64,000 nt of DNA from NCBI RefSeq assembly GCF_047785965.1, contig NZ_JBLOBF010000005.1, forward strand, positions 1-64,000, in the 5' to 3' direction. Each line of letters begins with the position of its first letter. Within the stretch, counting starts at the first letter, position 1. Position numbers and translations under genes: made by a program. Shown one piece after another: positions 9,003 to 17,787 of this stretch. The notes beneath the pieces are model-generated. The model had not been told where the DNA came from. It ran no database searches and saw only the letters and a list, made by a program, of their open reading frames with translations. The stretch is from Caldisericum exile_A. Lineage in GTDB: Bacteria; Caldisericota; Caldisericia; Caldisericales; Caldisericaceae.

Positions 9003-9575
9003 TTAGTGTTCTCCTGCAACTTCCTCTTGTACTGTATCTGTGTCAGGTGCTTTGGATACCTCTTCTTGGGTTGCTTTCTCTTCTGCTCCATCGGATGCTT
9101 CAGTTGCAAGCACTGTTCCGTTTCCTGCATCAACCTTTACATCGAATACTTTGCCCTGTGCATCTTTTACTTCAACTGCATAGACAAGATAGCCATTTTC
9201 ATTATCAAGAGTTGTCTTAACTACTGTACCTGGAACTTTTGCAAGAGCTGATGCCTCTGCTTCACTCTGCGAAATCTTTGCAAGTCCTTGAAGTGCTGAG
9301 GATTCGCTTGCTTCGTCTTTTGCGTTAGTGTCAGTTATCTTAATGCTTCCAACATAGTTTGGTTCCTGTGCGCCTGACTGAGTATCAGTTTCAATTGCTT
9401 CATCTTTTGTCTCAGTTCCTTCGGTAACTGCTTGGTTTGACTGAGTAACTGATGTACCTGAGGAAACCGCTTGAGTTGAAGGTGTGTTTCCTGCCATAAC
9501 AAAGTGTCTTCCCACAAAAGCCATAGAGCTTAAAAGCCCTAACACAAACAACGCTACTAAAATCTTCTTTTTCAT
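9003..9575 (-). CDS. Secreted PepSY-domain protein
   Basis: The ATG at 9575 has a good GGAGGTG site; longer upstream reading is not supported. The 190-residue product begins with a lysine-rich signal peptide (KKKILVALFVLGLL), then a Ser/Thr/Gln/Glu-rich linker, one PepSY-like module (about residues 100-160, ending GNGTVLATE) and an acidic tail. PepSY proteins act outside the membrane and are often controlled by two-component systems. The response-regulator operon lies immediately downstream on the same strand, and a direct-repeat operator lies in this promoter. Confidence 0.8.
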   Translation of the reverse strand: MKKKILVALFVLGLLSSMAFVGRHFVMAGNTPSTQAVSSGTSVTQSNQAVTEGTETKDEAIETDTQSGAQEPNYVGSIKITDTNAKDEASESSALQGLAKISQSEAEASALAKVPGTVVKTTLDNENGYLVYAVEVKDAQGKVFDVKVDAGNGTVLATEASDGAEEKATQEEVSKAPDTDTVQEEVAGEH

Positions 9576-9602
9576 AGTGCACCTCCCCGTGCCTAAGTTT
9601 TT

Positions 9603-9622
9603 GGAAGTTTTTTCAAACTTCC
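9603..9622 (-). other. 5'-terminal mRNA hairpin of the PepSY gene
   Basis: GGAAGTTT and AAACTTCC form a perfect 8-bp stem with a 4-nt loop. With the -10 at 9635-9630, the mRNA would start at about 9623, so the hairpin is at its extreme 5' end. Confidence 0.55.
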
Positions 9623-9629
9623 TGAGACA

Positions 9630-9665
9630 ATTATAAAAAGGGGTCCGTGAAGAATCTGTGAAGAA
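9630..9665 (-). promoter_or_regulatory. PepSY promoter with direct-repeat operator
   Basis: TATAAT lies at 9635-9630. Upstream there is no good -35; instead TTCTTCAC occurs twice on the minus strand (plus-strand GTGAAGAA at 9647-9654 and 9658-9665), spaced 11 bp, with the nearer copy 11 bp from the -10. This matches the layout of activator sites for OmpR/PhoB-type regulators. Confidence 0.55.
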
Positions 9666-9698
9666 AAAAATTGTTTTTAAAAATCTCACAGAATGCAT

Positions 9699-10012
9699 AA
9701 TTTTTGAAGTTCTGTTAGGATTTTATTTTTTGCTTTCGTGTAATTTCTCATGTAAAAGTGTAAACTTCGTATTGTAAGAAGTCTTTAAAAAGTCTATGTG
9801 GAGAGTTCCTAATATGTTTATGTTTCTTTTAAAGTTTTTAAGAAAATATTGTTTAAATTTTTTTTAGAATAAAATTCCATTTTTACTATTCCATCGATAA
9901 TAATATTTTTAGAAATGCCATTAAATATTCGAAGTGCAAATTTTTGGAATTCTAAAAGCAGGCTCAGCTGTTATGAAAATTTTTCCACAATACATTATAA
10001 AATAAATTTTTT
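9699..10012. other. AT-rich intergenic region without recognisable gene
   Basis: Between the divergent PepSY and glycosyltransferase genes there are about 310 bp of very AT-rich DNA. I see no open frame with a ribosome site, no strong hairpin and no repeat shared with the rest of the window. Confidence 0.6.
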
Positions 10013-10013
10013 A

Positions 10014-10028
10014 TGCTAAAATTATACT
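10014..10028 (+). promoter_or_regulatory. Extended -10 directly before the glycosyltransferase start
   Basis: TGCTAAAAT (10014-10022) ends 6 nt before the GTG at 10029. There is no ribosome-binding sequence, so a leaderless transcript is likely. Confidence 0.45.
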
Positions 10029-11255
10029 GTGGAACATTTAGAAAATTGGCTGTTGTTACTTAGAACATATACGGAGGTACATTTTCGTCATCTTGAGGTC
10101 CCTCTGTATGTTTTTAATTATGAAGTTTCTTATCCTCCACTTGTGAGGTATTATATCTTTTTTTATATAATTAATGCTATTAATTTGCTTTCGACGATAA
10201 CATTTGTGGGACTAATTTTGCTTGTAATTATTGGACTTCTTAAAAAGCGCCCCGTTCCAATTGAAAAATACACCCCAGAAAAGATTGTATCAATAGTTAC
10301 TGCACATAACGAAGAAGAATCAATTGGTGTTGTTCTTGATTCTTTATTTGATGCTAACTTTGATGAGGTTTATCTTGTTGCGGATGCATGCACTGATAGA
10401 ACCGTTGAAATCGCAAGAGAAAAGGGTGTAAATGTAATTGAGTTAGATAAACACTCTAAATCAAAGGCATTAAATGAAGCAATACCAATTATAGTTGATA
10501 AAGTTGGAGAAAAATCCTTTTATATGTTTTTCGATGCGGGAAATTATGTACCAAAGGATTTTCTTTTTAGGGCGATACCTTTTATAAAAAGCTATCCAAT
10601 TATTCAATTCAGAACACGTAATGCTAATTTTAAAACCTGGGTTTCAAGAATGTTTGTCATTATGTCTGCCTTCTTCTTTAAAATCCAAGAAGCACTTAAT
10701 AATATTGGCCTTTCAGCAATTTTAAGTGGTTTTGGATGGGGTGCATATGGGTTTGTGTTGAAGGAATATCCGTACAGTTGCAAAAGTATAACTGATGATT
10801 TCGAATACAGTCTAAAGGTAAGATATAACATTGCTTATGTAAGTTCTGTAAGTATTTACGACGAAAAACCAGAGGACTTTATAACCTCTTTTAAACAAAG
10901 ATTGCGTTGGATTCGCGGCTACTTTTATGAGATGTTTTTCGACATCAGAAGTTTCAAGTATAAACCTTATTTTTTATTTCTTCCTCTCTCTTTTCTTCTT
11001 TGGGTTATAAGTATCGTTGTACTTTTAGCAAACTTCCATATTATTACAGTTGTTTCATCATTTGTAATTAATTCGATTTTGTTTTTCTTTACGCTCGATA
11101 ACAATGATCTCAATATGGTTAAGTTTTATGATGTGTTGGTCTTCTTTTTCTTTAACCTTACAAATCTCTTAGTAATTTTTATTGCTTTGTTCACCTGCCG
11201 AAACACAAAGTGGTTCAGGACTCCTCACAAAGGAATTATTGCAACAAAAGTATAG
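10029..11255 (+). CDS. Family 2 membrane glycosyltransferase
   Basis: The 408-residue protein has an N-terminal helix (about 45-70), a GT2 catalytic domain starting at IVSIVTAHNEEESIG, the acidic motifs VADACTDRT and FFDAG, and the processive-type RLRWIRGY string (QxxRW-like), then three C-terminal membrane helices. Such enzymes polymerise or transfer sugars at the membrane. The DxD residues are replaced by DAG, which occurs in some members. The start is a GTG right after a -10 box with no Shine-Dalgarno. It stands alone, ending just before the TPP riboswitch promoter. Confidence 0.8.
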   Translation: MEHLENWLLLLRTYTEVHFRHLEVPLYVFNYEVSYPPLVRYYIFFYIINAINLLSTITFVGLILLVIIGLLKKRPVPIEKYTPEKIVSIVTAHNEEESIGVVLDSLFDANFDEVYLVADACTDRTVEIAREKGVNVIELDKHSKSKALNEAIPIIVDKVGEKSFYMFFDAGNYVPKDFLFRAIPFIKSYPIIQFRTRNANFKTWVSRMFVIMSAFFFKIQEALNNIGLSAILSGFGWGAYGFVLKEYPYSCKSITDDFEYSLKVRYNIAYVSSVSIYDEKPEDFITSFKQRLRWIRGYFYEMFFDIRSFKYKPYFLFLPLSFLLWVISIVVLLANFHIITVVSSFVINSILFFFTLDNNDLNMVKFYDVLVFFFFNLTNLLVIFIALFTCRNTKWFRTPHKGIIATKV

Positions 11256-11272
11256 TTTGATTATGAATTTTG

Positions 11273-11281
11273 TGGTATAAT
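11273..11281 (+). promoter_or_regulatory. Extended -10 promoter of the thiXYZ operon
   Basis: TGGTATAAT (TATAAT at 11276-11281) predicts a start at about 11288, exactly where the riboswitch begins. Confidence 0.6.
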
Positions 11282-11289
11282 ATTTTGAC

Positions 11290-11372
11290 CTCGGGGGAGC
11301 CCTTGTGGCTGAGAGGGGTGCTTTGAGGCATCCGACCCCTGGAACCTGATCCGGGTAATGCCGGCGTAGGGA
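11290..11372 (+). ncRNA. TPP (thi-box) riboswitch
   Basis: The conserved thi-box elements are present in order: GGGGAGC with GGCTGAGAGG, then ACCCCTGGAACCTGATC, CGGGTAATGCCGGCGTAGGG. These bind the pyrimidine and diphosphate of thiamine diphosphate. It lies between an extended -10 promoter and a terminator hairpin, and governs the thiXYZ genes that follow. This placement agrees with a role of that transporter in thiamine or pyrimidine-precursor uptake. Confidence 0.96.
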
Positions 11373-11397
11373 GATGGTGCAAGGCAAGAGCCTACAC

Positions 11398-11422
11398 CCT
11401 CCCAAAATGCGGGAGGTTTTTT
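11398..11422 (+). terminator. Riboswitch-controlled terminator that also masks the ribosome site
   Basis: CCTCCC (11398-11403), a 7-nt loop, GGGAGG (11411-11416) and TTTTTT. A competing stem from GGTG-GGC to GCC-CACC (about 11374-11398) overlaps the left arm. The GGGAGG arm is also the only Shine-Dalgarno for the TTG at 11427, so the stem could block both transcription and translation. Confidence 0.85.
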
Positions 11423-11426
11423 AAAT

Positions 11427-12302
11427 TTGAAGAACAGTTTAAAGGTTGTTGAGATTGTACTTACGGTAGGGCTTTTCACATTTACCCTATCAAAATCTAC
11501 AATTGTTTCTGTTGTTTCATTTTTTGCACTTGTAATTCTTTTGGTGAGATTGGTTAGGAATTCACAAATTCTAAAAGGTGTCTCTTTTATCCTATTTTTG
11601 TATCTTTGGCAGATTATTTCATCTCATAAACTTGTTCCCTCGTATATACTTCCCACACCTTCTAAAATTTTAGGAATCATAATTACTCAATCTAATGTCA
11701 TTTTACCAAATCTTTTTGCAACTCTTGAAGTGACATTTATTGGATTTTTCCTTTCAATTCTTTTTGGCATTATTCTTGCACTCCTTATGCACATTACAAG
11801 ACCCATAGAAGACCTTATTTATCCTATTGCGGTTATAACTCAATCAACTCCTACGATTGCAATTGCTCCCCTTATAATCCTTTGGCTTGGTTTTGGAATG
11901 CTTCCAAAGATTGTTGTTGTGATTTGGGCAACATTTTTCCCGATAACTGTTAACACACTTCTTGGGCTCCGCACCGTCGATACCGATATGATCGATGTAT
12001 TAAAGGCAATTTCTGCTAAAAAACGCGACATTTTTAAATACATTATCTTCCCGCATACGCTTTCATACATTATAACTGGCATTGAAATTTCGTCTCCTTA
12101 TGCCATCTTAGGGACGCTTACTGCAGAATGGATGGGAACAACAGTTGGCATGGGGCTATACATAAGAAGATCTTTTTCCTCTTTTAGACTGGATCAGGTT
12201 TTTGCAGGGACAATTATTATAATTCTTTTCAGTCTCCTTATGTGGGGCTCTGCAACAATCCTGAGGCAAAGATTTACACGCTACTTAGGAGGTGAAAAAT
12301 GA
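11427..12302 (+). CDS. thiX: ABC transporter permease, thiamine-precursor type
   Basis: A TTG start 10 nt after GGGAGG gives 291 residues. Two hydrophobic helices precede a binding-protein-dependent permease domain, with the coupling (EAA-like) loop around DVLKAISAKKRDIFKYIIFPHTLSY. It resembles SsuC/ThiX permeases. The TPP riboswitch upstream and the NMT1/THI5-like binding protein downstream identify the substrate as thiamine or a hydroxymethylpyrimidine precursor. The stop overlaps the next gene's ATG by 4 bp. Confidence 0.85.
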   Translation: MKNSLKVVEIVLTVGLFTFTLSKSTIVSVVSFFALVILLVRLVRNSQILKGVSFILFLYLWQIISSHKLVPSYILPTPSKILGIIITQSNVILPNLFATLEVTFIGFFLSILFGIILALLMHITRPIEDLIYPIAVITQSTPTIAIAPLIILWLGFGMLPKIVVVIWATFFPITVNTLLGLRTVDTDMIDVLKAISAKKRDIFKYIIFPHTLSYIITGIEISSPYAILGTLTAEWMGTTVGMGLYIRRSFSSFRLDQVFAGTIIIILFSLLMWGSATILRQRFTRYLGGEK

Positions 12303-13297
12303 GGAAAGTAATTTTGGCTTTGTTGAGTTTTTTACTTATCTTTTCTTCTTTTGGCTGTTCCCCGAAGGAGACGAAGCTTGCGAATCTTACAAAAGTTACG
12401 CTTATGCTCGATTGGACTCCGAATACAAATCACACAGGAATATATGTTGCGCTTGATAAGGGTTATTTTAAGGAAAGAAATCTTGATGTTACAGTTGTTC
12501 AACCATCTGAAGTATGGCCAGAGCAAGCTGTTTCAGGTGGAAAGGCAGACTTTGGAATTTCTTTTCAGGAATCACTTACCCAGTATGTTGTAAATGAAGG
12601 CGCACCACTTGTTGCTATATCTGCCATCCTTCAACATGATACGTCAGGCCTCATATGGCTTAAAGACTCGGGTATCACCTCTCCAAAAGATTTTGCAAAC
12701 AAAACGTATGGCGGGTGGGGAAGCGCTTGGGAGAACGCAATAGTTGATTATGTTGCTAAGGAAAATGGAGTAGATCCTTCCACAATTAAGAAAGTTGAAC
12801 TTGGTGTATTTGACCAAATTACAGGACTTCAAAAGAAGGTTTACGACTTTACATGGGTTTACTACGGATGGGAAGGAATCGATGCGGAATTGCGAGGTTT
12901 AAAGTTTGACTTCTACAGTTTAAGAGACCACATTAAAAATTTTGACCACTATACTCCTATATTTATCACAAGCAAAAGCATGATTGAAAATCACCCTGAA
13001 ATAGTAAAGGCATTTGTTGAGGCAATATCTCAAGGCTATACTTATGCAGCAAAAAATCCAGATGAGGCTGCTAAAATTCTTTTGAAATACGCACCCGAGC
13101 TTGATAAGAACCTTGTTATGAAATCACAAGAATGGATTTCGCCGTATTACCTTGATGAATCTGGTTGTTTTGGTGTGATGAAAGAATCTATTTTTAGGAA
13201 TTTTACCGATCTTATGTATAATCTTGGAATTATAAAAAGCAAGGTTAATGATGTTAATACGCTTTTTACAAATGAGTTTCTTCCATGCAAGAAGTAA
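12299..13297 (+). CDS. thiY: NMT1/THI5-like substrate-binding lipoprotein
   Basis: The 332-residue precursor has a lipoprotein signal ending in SSFGC (Cys about 20). The mature part starts with the family motif LMLDWTPNTNHTGIYVALDKGYFKERNLDV, typical of ThiY/THI5-like pyrimidine-binding proteins, and continues with the GGKADFGIS and TSKSMIENHPE segments of a periplasmic-binding fold. It would deliver a thiamine pyrimidine precursor to the ThiX/ThiZ pair. It overlaps both neighbours, so the three genes form one translationally coupled operon. Confidence 0.88.
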   Translation: MRKVILALLSFLLIFSSFGCSPKETKLANLTKVTLMLDWTPNTNHTGIYVALDKGYFKERNLDVTVVQPSEVWPEQAVSGGKADFGISFQESLTQYVVNEGAPLVAISAILQHDTSGLIWLKDSGITSPKDFANKTYGGWGSAWENAIVDYVAKENGVDPSTIKKVELGVFDQITGLQKKVYDFTWVYYGWEGIDAELRGLKFDFYSLRDHIKNFDHYTPIFITSKSMIENHPEIVKAFVEAISQGYTYAAKNPDEAAKILLKYAPELDKNLVMKSQEWISPYYLDESGCFGVMKESIFRNFTDLMYNLGIIKSKVNDVNTLFTNEFLPCKK

Positions 13298-14010
13298 TAG
13301 TTAATGGTGTTAAGGTTTATTATGAAGGTTTCCTTGCGGTAAACAATGTGAGTTTTACATTGCATAAAGGAAGTTATCTTTCAATTATTGGTCCTTCAGG
13401 GTGTGGAAAAACCTCTCTTCTTAAGGCAATCGCTGGACTTTTACCTTACGAAGGTTATATCTTACGCCCTGAGGGGCCTTTAGGCTATATGCCACAAAAG
13501 GGTGTGCTCCTTCCGTGGTATACGCTTTTAAAAAATCTTGAAATTCCTCTTCTTATAAGAGGTATAAACGAAATTGAAGCAAGAAAAAGAGTTCTTGATT
13601 TACTCCCCAAATTTGGGCTTAAAGGTTTTGAAAACCATTTTCCTAATGCTCTTTCAGGTGGCATGTATCAAAGGGCAGCACTTCTTAGAACGCTTTTAAC
13701 AGATTCTGAATTATTACTCTTGGATGAACCTTTTGGTGCAGTAGATGCCTTAAACAGACGAAAACTTTGGCTTTATCTTGAAAATATGAGACAAAAGTTT
13801 AACTTTTCAACAATAATGGTAACTCATGATGTTGAAGAGGCAGTATTTCTCTCTGATATCATTGTTATTATCCACAAATATCCAGGTGAGTTAAAAGAGA
13901 TTGTTCAGATTGATTTACCACATCCTCGAACACTTCAAACAATCTCAACTGACGAGTTTTCTTCGAAAGTTGAGTATGTTCTTGAAAAAATAATCGAAGA
14001 AAATAATTAA
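13285..14010 (+). CDS. thiZ: ABC transporter ATP-binding protein, ThiZ type
   Basis: This 241-residue ATPase has Walker A GPSGCGKTS, the signature LSGGMYQRAAL, Walker B LLLLDEPFGAVD and the switch histidine in VTHDVEEA. It belongs to the nitrate/sulfonate/taurine subfamily, as expected for the partner of ThiX and ThiY. It starts within the last codons of thiY (13-bp overlap). No terminator is apparent after it; the next promoter lies at 14020-14048. Confidence 0.88.
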   Translation: MQEVIVNGVKVYYEGFLAVNNVSFTLHKGSYLSIIGPSGCGKTSLLKAIAGLLPYEGYILRPEGPLGYMPQKGVLLPWYTLLKNLEIPLLIRGINEIEARKRVLDLLPKFGLKGFENHFPNALSGGMYQRAALLRTLLTDSELLLLDEPFGAVDALNRRKLWLYLENMRQKFNFSTIMVTHDVEEAVFLSDIIVIIHKYPGELKEIVQIDLPHPRTLQTISTDEFSSKVEYVLEKIIEENN

Positions 14011-14019
14011 ATATTTACA

Positions 14020-14048
14020 TTCACTTTTTTTTCTAAAAAATTTATAAT
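14020..14048 (+). promoter_or_regulatory. Promoter of the large beta-propeller protein gene
   Basis: TTCACT at 14020-14025 and TATAAT at 14043-14048 with a 17-bp spacer; a GGAGGAGG site and ATG follow. Confidence 0.5.
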
Positions 14049-14080
14049 ATTCGTGAGAAAAAATATTTTGGAGGAGGCAA

Positions 14081-17000
14081 ATGAAAAAGTTACTTCTATT
14101 TGTAATTTTATTTTCCCTATTTATCCCTAATGTTGTCTTTGGGAAAACTCTTTATTGGAAAACTCTCCTTACAAAGGATAAACTTGTTTCGAATCAAGAC
14201 TATTTTACTCCTATAAAAGGAATTGTAGTTGATCCTAATAATCCTAATATTATCTATCTTGCATCATGGGGAAATGGAGTACTAAAGAGTGAAGATGGTG
14301 GTGCGCATTTTTACCCAATTAACGATGGTCTTAGCGAACTCTATACCTCTACTGTTAAAGTTGATCCTAATAATTCAAATATCCTATATGTAGGCACTGC
14401 AACAGGTGTATTCGTCTCATACAATAGCGGAGCAACTTTTAGCCTCCTTCAAGATTTGAGATTGGATATTACAAGCATTGAATTTGGAACGGGAGTTCTT
14501 TATGCAGGTGTTTTTAACAACGGAGTAAACGCAGGACTTTATAAATTTGTAGATAATAAGTGGGTCGAGGTGGGACTTTCAGATTTAGATATTATTTCAA
14601 TTGCAAGATTAGATGCTTCTACTCTTCTTTTGGGGACTTCTGACGGGCTTTATTCTTTCGATGAAAAGACCTCAACTTTTAAATTTCTTGGATTTCAAGG
14701 GTCTGCGATTAATAGCGTTGCCGTATCAAGCAAAAAGATTGTTTTAGGGACAAGTAATGGAGTTTATGAGAGCGATAGTGCTCCACTTTATTTTGTCCCA
14801 ATAAAACATGTAAAACTTTCGGAAGGAAATTTTCTTTCGGTAGCCATTTACAAAGATAATCCTTATAAGTTTATTACAGGACAAGATAACGGGTTTCTTT
14901 ACAGATTTGATTTAAATACAGGTGCTTTCGAAATGTTAATAGTTAATGTAAAGTGCATCTATTCTTTGTTTATTACTAAAGATGATAAAATATTTGTTGG
15001 TACAGAAAATGCATGTTTGTGGTCAGACAATAATGGACAGTCCTTCAAGGGGTTTAGTGTTAAGGTGTCAGGAGGAGAACTTCAGGTTGATCCGTTGAAT
15101 AAAAACATCATTTATGTGGGCTCTGATAAAGGTTTATTTAAAAGCGTTGATGGAGGCGTAAGATTTATTAATCTCGGATTACGAAACAATGTGGTTTTTT
15201 CTATTGCAATAAATCCCAATGATGATAAAGAGTTATTTGTAGGTACATCCCTTGGTTTGTTCCGTTCAAATGACTTTGGCGAAAACTTTACAGAAATAAA
15301 ACAATTTTCAGGATACTCCGTTACATTTGTTGCTATTTCACCTTCAAATCAAAGGACTTTTGCAGGATCTGAATTGGGATTGTTTGTGTCATCTGATCAC
15401 GGGGAAACATGGGAAAAGAGTTTGTCGATCAAAGACGGAGATTTTATACCATATATAGCAATAGATCCTACAAATTCGAATACTATTTATGCTGTAACTT
15501 TCATTGATGGTCTTTATAAAACAACTGATGGAGGAAAAACCTGGCAGTACCTTGGGTATAGTGACCTTAGTATTACTTCAATTTCTATTTGTAAGCGTAA
15601 TCCAAATTTAGTCTATATATCAACTATTGGAAGTGTCTATGTAAGCGTTGATGGAGGAAAAAGTTTTATTAAGACCTTTAATATCTCAGCAGGGTTAGAT
15701 GGAAGTTATGTGTTTAAGCAGGTTGTTGTTGATGAGGAGAATCCAAATATTGCATTTGCTGTTGGTGATCTTGTTATATATGGGCAAGACAGGGTCACTA
15801 AATTACTAAAAAAAATTTATGATGAACCATTTTTGTATATGACAAAAGATATGGGCAAAAACTGGGAAAGACTTGACCTCCCTAATACAATAGAGTATAA
15901 TAATGCAATCTATTTTGATAAAGAAACTAACAGTGCCCTCCTTTTAACGGGCATTGGTATCCTTCATTATGATTTCAATAGTATGCGATATTACTACTTT
16001 ACTCAAGGGTTTCCAGACGAGTATATAAGGGTTGTAAGATTCTTTAATGATTCCATTTTTGTGGGAACAGATTTAGGAAATATTGGTAAAAGTTCAGATG
16101 GTGGTGAAACCTTTAAATTCCATGCAAAATTTGATAATCCCATCCTTTCGCTATTCCAAAGTCCAACAAACCCAGACACTATTTATGCAGGGACTTCAAT
16201 GGGCTTGCTTGTGTCAACCGATTTTGGCTCTTTATGGAGAAAAGCTATTGACCTTTCAGATGCGATATACAAAATAACAGGTTATTCTTCTAACGGACAC
16301 GATATCATATTTTTGGGAACAGATACAGGTATCTTCGAAATAGATGGTTTCTTTGATTCCATTAGAAAAATTTACGATGGTATTTGCACGGCTCTTTATT
16401 ATGATAATGGCAAACTTTATGCAGGAACTGATAATGGACTTATTGTAACGAATGATTTTAAAAACTTCGAAATTGTTAAAGACATACAAGAAAGAATTAA
16501 TGTAATCACAACTTTTGATAACTCAGTTTTAGCAGGAACAATGAACGGGCTTTATGTTATTAGTGGAGATGGTGTTAAGGTGGTTCTTGAAAATACTGCT
16601 ATATTTGATATATTGTCTCAGAATAATCTCATTTATCTTGCAACCGATAGCGGTGTGTTTATTTTAAATAAAGACTTATCTTATACTCCGATAAATAATG
16701 GGCTTACAAATTATTATGCAACATCTATTACCTCAAATAAAAATGGTGATATATTCTTAGGGACAGATGGTGGCGGTTTATTTAAGCTTGAAACTATTGC
16801 GATTTTGAAAGTATTGGAAACATCGGGTGGAAAAATTGAACCTTCAGGGGAATTTACAATGTTTAGTTCTTACGAAAAGGAATTTTTAATAACCCCCAAT
16901 TTAGGATTCCGTCTCAAAGATGTGTTACTGAACGGGAATTCATATTTGAATAATGTAAAAGATCTTGGAAATGGTACATATGCACTTAAAATTTCAGGTA

Positions 17001-17665
17001 TTCATGATGATTCAACTCTTCAAGCACTCTTTGCACCTATTACCTTCACCATTACTGCTTCTTATGGTGTTGGCGGCACCATCTCTCCTTCAGGCACAAT
17101 CACAGTTAACTATGGTGACTCAAAAACATTCAATATTACTCCTAATCCAGGCTATAAAATTAAGGATGTATTGGCTGACGGTAAATCAGTTGGTGCAGTT
17201 TCCTCTTATACCTTCTCTAACATAACATCAAATCATACCATTGAGGTAACATTTGAAAAACAATCTACTCAAACAATCATCACTCTTCAAATAGGTAACA
17301 CTTCCTTTACTGTAAACGGAGAACAAAGATACTTAGATTCTCCTCCTGTTATTAAAAACGGAAGAACTCTATTACCAATAAGAGCAATCATTGAAGCACT
17401 TGGTGGAACAGTAAAATGGATAGCTGATACCAAGACTGTCGTTATAGAGCTTGGAAACAATGGCATAATGCTTCAAATTGGCAATGCTAATGCACTCGTT
17501 AATGGAAACAACAAACTTATCGATCCTCAGAACTTAAAAGTTGTCCCTGAGATAATCAACAGCAGAACTATGCTTCCTCTCCGATTCGTTGCAGAGAACC
17601 TTGGCGCAGATGTCCAGTGGGATGGAACAACTCGGACAATTACGATAACATACCAGGGAGGATAA
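14081..17665 (+). CDS. Large secreted protein: BNR/VPS10-like beta-propellers, bacterial repeats and stalk domain
   Basis: After a signal peptide (1-21) the 1194-residue protein carries many propeller-blade repeats with motifs such as DPNNPNIIYLAS, VGTATGVFVSYNSG and KTTDGGKTWQYLG (to about residue 890), enough for two or more propellers. Two InlB-type beta repeats follow (GGKIEPSGEF and GGTISPSGTI strings, about 910-1060). A copper-amine-oxidase-N domain closes it (about 1063-1190), with two halves each ending in LPIRAI or LPLRFV strings. The last module recurs in two other proteins of this window. It is extracellular; a sugar- or peptide-binding role is only a guess. It is preceded by GGAGGAGG. 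Confidence 0.8.
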   Translation: MKKLLLFVILFSLFIPNVVFGKTLYWKTLLTKDKLVSNQDYFTPIKGIVVDPNNPNIIYLASWGNGVLKSEDGGAHFYPINDGLSELYTSTVKVDPNNSNILYVGTATGVFVSYNSGATFSLLQDLRLDITSIEFGTGVLYAGVFNNGVNAGLYKFVDNKWVEVGLSDLDIISIARLDASTLLLGTSDGLYSFDEKTSTFKFLGFQGSAINSVAVSSKKIVLGTSNGVYESDSAPLYFVPIKHVKLSEGNFLSVAIYKDNPYKFITGQDNGFLYRFDLNTGAFEMLIVNVKCIYSLFITKDDKIFVGTENACLWSDNNGQSFKGFSVKVSGGELQVDPLNKNIIYVGSDKGLFKSVDGGVRFINLGLRNNVVFSIAINPNDDKELFVGTSLGLFRSNDFGENFTEIKQFSGYSVTFVAISPSNQRTFAGSELGLFVSSDHGETWEKSLSIKDGDFIPYIAIDPTNSNTIYAVTFIDGLYKTTDGGKTWQYLGYSDLSITSISICKRNPNLVYISTIGSVYVSVDGGKSFIKTFNISAGLDGSYVFKQVVVDEENPNIAFAVGDLVIYGQDRVTKLLKKIYDEPFLYMTKDMGKNWERLDLPNTIEYNNAIYFDKETNSALLLTGIGILHYDFNSMRYYYFTQGFPDEYIRVVRFFNDSIFVGTDLGNIGKSSDGGETFKFHAKFDNPILSLFQSPTNPDTIYAGTSMGLLVSTDFGSLWRKAIDLSDAIYKITGYSSNGHDIIFLGTDTGIFEIDGFFDSIRKIYDGICTALYYDNGKLYAGTDNGLIVTNDFKNFEIVKDIQERINVITTFDNSVLAGTMNGLYVISGDGVKVVLENTAIFDILSQNNLIYLATDSGVFILNKDLSYTPINNGLTNYYATSITSNKNGDIFLGTDGGGLFKLETIAILKVLETSGGKIEPSGEFTMFSSYEKEFLITPNLGFRLKDVLLNGNSYLNNVKDLGNGTYALKISGIHDDSTLQALFAPITFTITASYGVGGTISPSGTITVNYGDSKTFNITPNPGYKIKDVLADGKSVGAVSSYTFSNITSNHTIEVTFEKQSTQTIITLQIGNTSFTVNGEQRYLDSPPVIKNGRTLLPIRAIIEALGGTVKWIADTKTVVIELGNNGIMLQIGNANALVNGNNKLIDPQNLKVVPEIINSRTMLPLRFVAENLGADVQWDGTTRTITITYQGG

Positions 17666-17705
17666 TAAAAGTTTATAGTTTTGATTTTGTTAATCTTTCT
17701 AATTA

Positions 17706-17730
17706 GGGGAGCAAGTGCTCCCCGATTTTA
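17706..17730 (+). terminator. Terminator after the beta-propeller gene
   Basis: GGGGAGC (17706-17712), loop AAGT, GCTCCCC (17717-17723), then a T-rich tail. Confidence 0.7.
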
Positions 17731-17749
17731 GATTTTACATTAGTTACTT

Positions 17750-17778
17750 TTGTTTTAAATTTTACATGTTGCTATAAT
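17750..17778 (+). promoter_or_regulatory. Promoter of the PIG-L deacetylase gene
   Basis: TTGTTT at 17750-17755 and an extended TGCTATAAT (TATAAT at 17773-17778), 17-bp spacer. The ATG follows after only 9 nt with no Shine-Dalgarno. Confidence 0.6.
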
Positions 17779-17787
17779 ATCATTACG

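Noticed and set aside
9576..9698. N-terminal extension of the PepSY protein
   Set aside because: It would be read through the promoter and 5' hairpin; the ATG at 9575 has a GGAGG site and begins a signal peptide.
9978..9990. DnaA box near TTTTCCACA
   Set aside because: A single inexact match; no cluster of boxes, AT-rich unwinding repeats or dnaA/dnaN genes nearby.
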